Shown here: positions 1 through 5,137 of the stretch, piece by piece | Layout of the letters: each line of letters starts with the position of its first letter | Position numbering within the stretch: position 1 is the first letter of the stretch | Source of the DNA: DATDCV01 sp036524155 | GTDB taxonomy: Bacteria; Verrucomicrobiota; Verrucomicrobiia; Limisphaerales; UBA8199 | DNA length: 7,423 nt | Assembly (NCBI GenBank): GCA_036524155.1 | Contig: DATDCV010000652.1 | Location: forward strand, 1 to 7,423 | Direction: 5' to 3' | Position numbers and translations under genes: made by a program | Notes under the pieces: generated by a model | The model's database searches: none | What the model saw: only the letters and a program-made list of their open reading frames with translations | What the model was told of the DNA's origin: nothing

Positions 1-1842
1 GCCAACGCCCAGGACCAGCGTGGTGAAGGTCTGGTCTTCGCCATAAGTGGTGCCGAACTGGTTGAACGCGACGCTGCGGTAATGATAGGTGGTGCCCGGC
101 TGTAAATCGGTGACGACGGTGCTGACGGGCAGGTATTTGAGACCGGCGCCTATGTCCTGTCCGGCTGTGCTGCTGCCATAGGCGATAGTTTCGCCGTACT
201 CGAAATAAGCCACCGTGGCGGTTTCGGCCGGATTGACCGAAGCCCGGAGCGTCGCCCGCGTGGCGAGCACGGGACTGGGCGTGAGCGTGCTGGCGGCCGG
301 ATTGCGAACCAAAGCACCCGAATTTGCCAGGACCGCGCCATTCCGCAGCGTGGCCGGGAGCGCGTTGGGAACGCTGTTGGGGAGGCTCGCTCCGTCCAGC
401 GCGTTGAATTGAAAATAGGCAACCAAACCGGGTTCACTGCCCGGAAGGTGACGCTGGTAGTTCGCCTGGATTGCCGTTGCGGAGCGCGCCACATTCCAGA
501 CGCGCAGCTCGTCTACCGCGCCCGGCCAATATTCCGAAAAGTTGGTGTACTGCCGGCCGATGCGGAATTCGGTTGGCGCGGGGTTGGAGATGGCGCTGCC
601 CTTGGTGGCCTTAGGCTCGCCGTCCAGGTAAAAGAAGGTGTTGTTGTTGGTCTTCACCACCGCGAAGTGATGCCAGCCGCCGCCGACTGGAAACGGGACG
701 CCGGGAGCGATCCAGGTGTCGCCCAGTCGAAGGTTGGCTCCCGAGATGCCGATGTAGAAAGCGTTGCCGGAAGTGCCTTGAGACAGGATTTCATATGTAC
801 CGCCGGCGGTTACCGGCAGCCTGGCCCAACACTCGACAGTGAAGTTGCCGTTGGTGGGAATCACCGCGCTCGGCACGCCGGCGTAGTCGTCAATGCCGTC
901 AAGGCTCGCCGCCGTTAACGCTCCGGGGTAAGGCATGGTGAACTCGACGTTCTGGCCGTAGTTCGTGCCATTCACGTTGGCGGCCACCAGCCGATACTGG
1001 TAGATCACCCCGGCCGCGAGATCCTGCAGAGGGGCGTTCACGGGAACCAGAGCCGGGCCGGCAGCGAGGTTCTGGACGGGTGTCTGCCGGTCGAATGCGC
1101 CTCCCGCGCCGTATTCAAACCAGACGCGATTCGTCAACGTTCCCTCGCCCCTCACAGTCCCGTTTAACACGGCGTCACCGAACGCAACACCGCTGGCCGC
1201 GAGCGTCGTCACGAGGGCACTAAGCCGTGTGAAATCCTGGCCCGCCTGGGACGGCGCCAGCGAGGTTGTCCGGCTGGCTGGCACGAACAGGTACCCGCGC
1301 TGGCTCGGAATAATGTAGAAGGTGCCGGTGGGCAGTTGCGCGAAGGAAAAAGTCCCATTCGCGGCGGTCGTGGTACTGCGACCCGTGGCGCCTGAGAGGC
1401 TGATCGTCACGCCACTGGCCCGCGCGCCTCTCTCGTAAACCGTTCCGGAAATCGCGTAGGAAATGCGTTCAAAGTGAACGTCGCTGCGGCTCTCCGTGCC
1501 AAAGATTCCCGTGTATACGTCCACGTATGTGGGCGTGAACGTATAACCATACTGGTAGGGTCCGTATCTGATGGTGGTCCCGAGGCCCCAGCCCCCGCTG
1601 AACCAGTTGTTGCCGGACCCGGCGGCAGTGGTGAGGAAACTCCCGCTCCCGGTAGCGCCGAATGGCCCCACCCAAGCGTAGTACATATCCACGTAGGGGA
1701 GGTTCACCCCGTCGTCGCTAACGTGGCCCGAATAATCCGCCGCCTCGAGACTCGCTCCGGTCAACGCCAGACCGGCCAGAGCACCAGCCATCCGCGTAAT
1801 GTGCGCCCGTCGCCCGATGGAATTTGGAAAATTCATTTTCAT
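1..1842 (-). CDS. Exported modular surface protein with FN3-LamG-FN3 domains, 3' end outside window
   Basis: The frame is open from the ATG at 1842 to the left edge (614 codons, no stop), so the C-terminus is missing. The N-terminus has arginines followed by a hydrophobic stretch (about residues 16-31) and a probable signal peptidase site after LEA at about 34. Residues 36-128 are rich in Gly and Tyr and unassigned. Residues 130-190 (ISGTVYERGA..., NGTFSFAQLPTG) look like a carboxypeptidase-regulatory-like beta-sandwich. Residues 208-302 and 515-609 are two related FN3-like modules, each ending in a YxYR(L/S)VAxNxxGT(N/T)YG pattern. Between them, residues 308-478 match a LamG/concanavalin A-like domain (LDGIDDYAGVPS, FTVECWAR, WHHFAVVK, FFYLDGEP, DELRVWNVARS). 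Such proteins are usually surface adhesins or carbohydrate-binding proteins; the ligand cannot be told here. It is the third gene of the unit, starting 12 nt after the preceding stop. There is no Shine-Dalgarno sequence. A second ATG two codons in (1836) is an alternative start. Confidence 0.88.
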   Translation of the reverse strand, partial: MKMNFPNSIGRRAHITRMAGALAGLALTGASLEAADYSGHVSDDGVNLPYVDMYYAWVGPFGATGSGSFLTTAAGSGNNWFSGGWGLGTTIRYGPYQYGYTFTPTYVDVYTGIFGTESRSDVHFERISYAISGTVYERGARASGVTISLSGATGRSTTTAANGTFSFAQLPTGTFYIIPSQRGYLFVPASRTTSLAPSQAGQDFTRLSALVTTLAASGVAFGDAVLNGTVRGEGTLTNRVWFEYGAGGAFDRQTPVQNLAAGPALVPVNAPLQDLAAGVIYQYRLVAANVNGTNYGQNVEFTMPYPGALTAASLDGIDDYAGVPSAVIPTNGNFTVECWARLPVTAGGTYEILSQGTSGNAFYIGISGANLRLGDTWIAPGVPFPVGGGWHHFAVVKTNNNTFFYLDGEPKATKGSAISNPAPTEFRIGRQYTNFSEYWPGAVDELRVWNVARSATAIQANYQRHLPGSEPGLVAYFQFNALDGASLPNSVPNALPATLRNGAVLANSGALVRNPAASTLTPSPVLATRATLRASVNPAETATVAYFEYGETIAYGSSTAGQDIGAGLKYLPVSTVVTDLQPGTTYHYRSVAFNQFGTTYGEDQTFTTLVLGVG

Positions 1843-1854
1843 GGCAGAAGAGCA

Positions 1855-3717
1855 TTAAAGGGTTGGACTCGGGTTGAGTTCCGCGATCTGCGATACCCGC
1901 GTCAGGCGGAACGTGCCGCTGACGTGGAGCGGCCGTTTGTGGATGCCGGTCATAATCTCGCGGTAGAGACCGCCCATCTCGTTGTGCCCGAAATCGGGCA
2001 CCGCCGGGCCGTCCGGCGGCGACGCGGCGAAGTTGAGCCGGATTTCGCGGCTGGTCGTGTAGGCCTCAACCGCCGGGCCGTCGAACCGCGCGTTGAGGTT
2101 GTCGTGGTCGGGATGGTACTTGTGTTTGAAGGGATTGGTCGGGTGATCGTAAGGCAAGGTGAGGGTGCCCGTGAGACTCTGGCCAATGGCGAACGTGCCC
2201 GAGAGCGCGAGGAAATTATTTGTCGGGTTACTGGGGAAATCGTAGCCGATGGTGGCCAGCCGCCGGCCCACTGATTCCCCGTCGCGCACGCCCACGCCCT
2301 GGAACTGCGAAATCAGCGAGTCGTCCGTCAGCAACACGTATCGGCCCGGCTGGCTCACCACCCGGTTGCCGCTGGCATCGTTGGTGAAGGTGCCGTTGCG
2401 CCACATTTGCAGCACCTCCTTCAGCAGCCGCGCCTGGCCGCCGGCATCGACGTGAATGAGCAGGCGCAGGTTGAGCACCGATTTGGTCGGGGTCGGATTG
2501 GTCGGGACCCCCGAGTGGGCCTCCGAAACCGCGTTGAGCGTGGCGGCCCCGACCCAAAGCCCTGCCAGCGGATTCTCCTGGAGAACGACCGCGACTGCTC
2601 CGCCCCTGTTATTGCCGGCGGCGGCAACTGCCGGTTTGTCCACCAGCACCGGCACCAGCAACCGCACGCCCGCGCCGTCGGTGACTTCGATTACTGACTG
2701 ATACTGCTGTTCCGTGAGATCCTGCCGCCGCGCCCCCAGCCGGCACCGGGCGGTTTCGCCAGCCGTCAGCGACTTTGCCAAAGGATTCGGCAGCGCGGGC
2801 CACTGTCCTCCCAGTTGGGGGTCGAAAACGTAATGCGAGAGAATGCTGTCGGGGGCCGCCAGATCCCGAACCAGCGCGCTCAACGGCCCGGCGGTCCGAT
2901 TCGCGAGCCAGAGATTCAACACTGTCAGTCCGGGGCCGAAATCGAGGCCGTCGCCCAGGTCCACTTGCACATGGAGCGGCGCGAGATAATCGGAAGCGCC
3001 GCGCGTGAAAATCCAATAGGCCTCCCCCGACCTGGTCGCATCATTCGCCGCCACTTGCGCCCACTGCCCGGACGCGTTGAGCCGGTAGATCTTTTCCAGT
3101 TGGCCGCTGGCCGCGTTGAAGTGCGACGGCGAATGACGGAAGAAATTCAGGAACGTTGGCGGGGTGGCCGGGGACACCGGCAGTCCGCGCAAATTGTACG
3201 CGTCGGGCACCCACGCAGCCTGCCGCAAAGCCGGACGCCCGGTTAACGACCAAACCACCGGCGTCGCATTGGTGGAGCGGATCAGATATGCGCGATTCGG
3301 GAACACGGCGAACAGGTTGTTCAAAATCGCCTCGGGCCGGGACGGATGAAACCAGCGCAGCCAGCCCGCTTCGTTGAAGGTCTCCTCGGACGCATTTTGA
3401 ATGAAATCGACGCTCGAGATCCGCTCGGCGCGCGACCACACACTGGCCGCCGGCAGCCTGGCAAAGACCGCCGTCGTCGTGTTGTTGTCCGGTTGCACCT
3501 CGAGATACACCGCGTTCCAGCCGGGCTGCAACGTTAGTGTCTGGGTGACCTGCTGCGCCCGGGCGAACCACCAGTTCGCGCAGCCGAGCAAAGTGGCTGC
3601 CGTGAGCCACCCGATTCGCGTGCCACGGGAAGTTCTCGCCGGCAGCCAACTGTTGCTCGCCGCCAAAGGCGGGGTGTTCTTCGCCGCGCGGGATAGGAAA
3701 CGAATCATTGGTTTCAT
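1855..3717 (-). CDS. Exported protein of unknown function, 620 aa
   Basis: Function not recognised. The ATG at 3717 is followed by a long basic N-terminus and a hydrophobic segment (about residues 34-49), with a plausible signal peptidase site after ARA at residue 54. The mature protein begins with a motif I associate with verrucomicrobial and planctomycete exported proteins (LTLQPGWNAVYLEVQP, residues 61-76). There follow a Trp/Phe-rich region (115-145), beta-rich segments with a DLTEQQYQ stretch (333-340), and a C-terminal portion (about 375-620) alternating beta-strand-like stretches with a His-rich loop KHKYHPDHDN (531-540). The end, LHVSGTFRLTRVSQI (597-611), looks like a final strand pair. 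No transmembrane segment follows the signal region, so a periplasmic, outer-membrane-associated or extracellular location is likely. It sits 12 nt after the isomerase lipoprotein gene and 12 nt before the LamG protein gene, which suggests one transcript and a shared role in the cell envelope. Length and reading frame appear intact. The gene is certain; the role is open. Confidence 0.9.
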   Translation of the reverse strand: MKPMIRFLSRAAKNTPPLAASNSWLPARTSRGTRIGWLTAATLLGCANWWFARAQQVTQTLTLQPGWNAVYLEVQPDNNTTTAVFARLPAASVWSRAERISSVDFIQNASEETFNEAGWLRWFHPSRPEAILNNLFAVFPNRAYLIRSTNATPVVWSLTGRPALRQAAWVPDAYNLRGLPVSPATPPTFLNFFRHSPSHFNAASGQLEKIYRLNASGQWAQVAANDATRSGEAYWIFTRGASDYLAPLHVQVDLGDGLDFGPGLTVLNLWLANRTAGPLSALVRDLAAPDSILSHYVFDPQLGGQWPALPNPLAKSLTAGETARCRLGARRQDLTEQQYQSVIEVTDGAGVRLLVPVLVDKPAVAAAGNNRGGAVAVVLQENPLAGLWVGAATLNAVSEAHSGVPTNPTPTKSVLNLRLLIHVDAGGQARLLKEVLQMWRNGTFTNDASGNRVVSQPGRYVLLTDDSLISQFQGVGVRDGESVGRRLATIGYDFPSNPTNNFLALSGTFAIGQSLTGTLTLPYDHPTNPFKHKYHPDHDNLNARFDGPAVEAYTTSREIRLNFAASPPDGPAVPDFGHNEMGGLYREIMTGIHKRPLHVSGTFRLTRVSQIAELNPSPTL

Positions 3718-3729
3718 AAAAGTCAGGGG

Positions 3730-4728
3730 TCAGTTTTCTGGCATACTTGGCGGTGTGGGCTCGGTCGGAGGAACCGGGGCGTTGGGCGGTGGCAAACGCT
3801 CCGGGTGCAACTCAACTCTGAAATTGCGCTGCAACCGGGACCTGAAGTCGGCCTGCCGTTCCAATTCTCTCCGTTGAGTGACTGCGTACGCGATTGTGTC
3901 GCGGACTTCTTCAAAAGGGCGCGCGCTGCGAGGCCGTTTTTCCAGCAACCGGACGATGTAATACCCGTCGGGTGTTTCGATCAAAGGCGCGGTCTGGCCC
4001 GGTTCGGTCAGGGTGAACACCGCGTTGCTCACGGGCGCACCCCATCGCTCCGACAGGTTCTCTAGCGAAATCCACCCGGTCTCTCCGCGGTGGTAACGGG
4101 TCGTTTGGTCGTCGGAATGTTGTTGCGCGAGCCGCCCAAACTCCGCGGCTTCGGCCGTGTGCGCCGCTGTCCAGATTGCTACCGCCTTCGCCTTGAGTTC
4201 GCCCCGTTTTTCCGGTGCCGCCTTCGGACTGAGCTTGAACTGGATCACGGCGGCGCGGACTGCCGGCGGCACGGAAAACTGTTCCCGGTTGCCCGCGTAG
4301 AAATCCCTCAATTCCTCCTCCGTGGGGGCGGCCGCTTCCGATTTTGGGAGCTGGTCCTCCTGAAACCGGGTGACGATGAACTGGTTGATCTGGGACTGAA
4401 TCTGCGGATCGCGGTCGTAGCCGGCCTCCTTCGCTGATGCGAGCAACACTTCGAACTGGACCATCTCCTCAAGCAGTTTCCGGTGTTGTGCCTCCGAGCC
4501 GTAAAGTTGCGGATGAGTCCGCGCGCGTCTCGTCAACTCCTGTGTGAATTCGGCTAGTGTAATGGCGCGGTCGCCGACCCGCGCGAGTACTTCCCCATCC
4601 TGTGCAACGGCCGCCTTGGAGTCCGGTGTGGTTCGATTACCGCAGGCCGTTAGAACCAATGTGCAAGTCAACAGTACGACGGTGGGAAAGGGCGAACCCA
4701 GACTACGGCATGCCGTGCTGGCCTTCAT
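3730..4728 (-). CDS. PpiC/SurA-like parvulin peptidyl-prolyl isomerase, lipoprotein
   Basis: Predicted 332-aa chaperone that isomerises X-Pro bonds in exported proteins. From the ATG at 4728 the N-terminus is a lipoprotein signal: hydrophobic residues 14-28 ending in the lipobox LTAC (26-29), with Cys29 as the lipidated residue and Gly-Asn after it. Residues 46-130 are helical and resemble a SurA/PrsA N-terminal chaperone region (VLARVGDRAITLAEF, LLEEMVQFEVLLASAKEAG). Residues 152-265 fit a parvulin domain, with GETGWISLENL (215-225), VSNAVFTLTEPGQTAPLIET (233-252) and DGYYIVRLLEKR (254-265). The tail (312-332) is Pro-rich. The frame extends to a TTG at 4767, but that start would place 13 polar residues before the signal and lies on the putative -35 box, so the ATG is preferred. 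There is no Shine-Dalgarno sequence; TGTCTCC precedes the ATG. It is the first gene of the minus-strand unit, fitting a role in folding its two exported partners. The signal peptide start lies within a duplicated 117-bp element. Confidence 0.9.
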   Translation of the reverse strand: MKASTACRSLGSPFPTVVLLTCTLVLTACGNRTTPDSKAAVAQDGEVLARVGDRAITLAEFTQELTRRARTHPQLYGSEAQHRKLLEEMVQFEVLLASAKEAGYDRDPQIQSQINQFIVTRFQEDQLPKSEAAAPTEEELRDFYAGNREQFSVPPAVRAAVIQFKLSPKAAPEKRGELKAKAVAIWTAAHTAEAAEFGRLAQQHSDDQTTRYHRGETGWISLENLSERWGAPVSNAVFTLTEPGQTAPLIETPDGYYIVRLLEKRPRSARPFEEVRDTIAYAVTQRRELERQADFRSRLQRNFRVELHPERLPPPNAPVPPTEPTPPSMPEN

Positions 4729-4794
4729 GGAGACATCGATTACACCATGAAAAGCCGATGAGGTCAACTAAAATAATGTCGATCCTCTATTTCG
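4678..4794. repeat. 117-bp direct repeat, copy A (overlaps isomerase gene start)
   Basis: This segment aligns with 4947-5063 at a constant offset of 269 bp. A hand alignment gives roughly three quarters identity, with one compensating single-base gap in each copy. Well-conserved blocks include GACGGTG-GAAAG-GCGAACC, CTACGG-ATGCC and TAATGTCGATCC. Read on the minus strand, copy A carries the putative promoter, the ATG at 4728 and the first 17 codons of the isomerase lipoprotein, so part of the coding sequence lies inside the repeat. Similarity fades toward the lipobox side beyond 4678, with a weaker partial match continuing for about 20 bp. Confidence 0.8.
4739..4767 (-). promoter_or_regulatory. 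Candidate sigma70-type promoter of the isomerase operon
   Basis: On the minus strand, TTGACC (4767-4762) is followed after exactly 17 nt by TGTAAT (4744-4739). These are close matches to the -35 and -10 consensus at the optimal spacing. Transcription would begin about 6-8 nt downstream, around 4732, leaving only a few nucleotides before the ATG at 4728, so the message would be nearly leaderless. That agrees with the missing Shine-Dalgarno sequence. The corresponding hexamers in the second repeat copy are ATGACC and TGCAGT, a weaker -10. The call is from sequence pattern only. Confidence 0.45.
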
Positions 4795-4985
4795 AATTCT
4801 GCAATGCTGGAGAATAGCTGGCGGCTGGCGGTGCAAATCTGAAACAAGGGCCTTTGCATCAGGTGTATGACACCTCCAGAACGAAGAGATGCGACGTGCC
4901 AGGGCTCACGGGATTGGCCTGGGGTGTTCCTCGTGCTCTTCAAAGTGACGGTGTGAAAGTGCGAACCAAGGCTACGGTATGCCAT
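4764..4985 (-). pseudogene. Possible relic or repeat-derived small ORF, 73 aa
   Basis: An open frame runs from the ATG at 4985 to the TGA at 4766-4764. Its first 11-12 residues (MAYRSLGSHFHTV) resemble residues 6-17 of the isomerase signal peptide. The remainder (for example GGVIHLMQRPLFQI) shows no domain, no lipobox and no membrane segment. There is no ribosome-binding site. Its stop overlaps the candidate -35 box of the isomerase gene. The best readings are a decayed duplicate of a lipoprotein gene start, or the chance translation of a dispersed repeat unit. A real small protein cannot be excluded, but composition gives no support for one. Confidence 0.25.
4861..4875. repeat. Short perfect inverted repeat between the direct repeats
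   Basis: AGGTGT-ATG-ACACCT has two perfect 6-bp arms around 3 nt. It lies in the unique 152-bp spacer between the two 117-bp copies. It could be an operator half-site pair or a small hairpin; no U-tract follows on either strand, so it is not a terminator. A 6-bp palindrome can also arise by chance. Confidence 0.35.
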
Positions 4986-5063
4986 ACATGGCCCTCAAGG
5001 AGCAATGACTGCACTACGAAACGCAAATGCGGTCATCTAATATAATGTCGATCCCCTAGTCCG
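4947..5063. repeat. 117-bp direct repeat, copy B (upstream of sigma gene)
   Basis: This is the partner of 4678-4794, in the same orientation. The bases corresponding to the isomerase ATG read TTG (minus strand, near 4997), and a one-base difference soon after puts the CRSLGS-like stretch in another frame. Copy B therefore cannot encode the same intact signal peptide from the equivalent start. An internal ATG at 4985 does restore the reading YRSLGSHFHTV, which resembles CRSLGSPFPTV in the isomerase. Copy B also contains a perfect TATAAT on the plus strand (5041-5046), where copy A has AATAAT. Confidence 0.8.
5041..5046 (+). promoter_or_regulatory. Candidate -10 box upstream of the sigma factor gene
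   Basis: A perfect TATAAT sits in an AT-rich patch (CTAATATAATG) 92 nt before the sigma gene ATG. At 16-18 nt upstream only weak hexamers such as GAAACG are seen, with no TTGACA-like -35 and no clear ECF-type GGAAC -35, so the promoter is incomplete by pattern. It lies inside repeat copy B and could be coincidental. Confidence 0.3.
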
Positions 5064-5137
5064 TACGAGTTCGCGCCGAGCGGAGCGGGCAATCGATTTC
5101 CTGTCCGATTTCTCGATTGGCGGTTACTCTTTGATGA

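Larger units (their letters stand above)
4729..5137. other. Divergent intergenic region with repeats, no confident gene
   Basis: These 409 bases separate the isomerase gene (minus) from the sigma factor gene (plus). They hold most of repeat copy A (the rest overlaps the isomerase gene), all of copy B, a short inverted repeat, a candidate minus-strand promoter and a -10-like TATAAT on the plus strand. The final part (5064-5137) is unique and forms the presumed sigma gene leader. The region is more AT-rich than the flanking genes in places, notably 4764-4800 and 5036-5046, as expected of regulatory DNA. No tRNA, small RNA or riboswitch structure was recognised. Confidence 0.7.

Noticed and set aside
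409..918. Plus-strand 169-codon ORF inside the LamG coding region
   Set aside because: It is antisense to the LamG domain, whose motifs on the minus strand are clear; no domain is visible in the plus-strand translation.
1785..1842. Twin-arginine (Tat) signal in the LamG protein
   Set aside because: RR occurs at residues 11-12, but the following residues (AHITR) do not fit the S/T-RR-x-F-L-K pattern; an ordinary Sec signal explains the N-terminus.
1474..2274. A 266-codon plus-strand ORF antisense to the LamG and 620-aa protein genes
   Set aside because: It spans the end of one convincing gene and the start of another on the opposite strand, its translation is rich in Arg, Gly and Val with no domain, and long antisense frames are expected in GC-rich coding DNA.
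4729..4767. TTG start at 4767 for the isomerase gene
   Set aside because: It adds 13 mostly polar residues before the lipoprotein signal, and the TTG forms part of the putative -35 hexamer TTGACC; the ATG at 4728 gives a standard signal length.
4678..5063. Insertion sequence or CRISPR interpretation of the direct repeats
   Set aside because: There are only two long, diverged copies, no transposase, no terminal inverted repeats flanking the unit, and repeat and spacer lengths unlike CRISPR.
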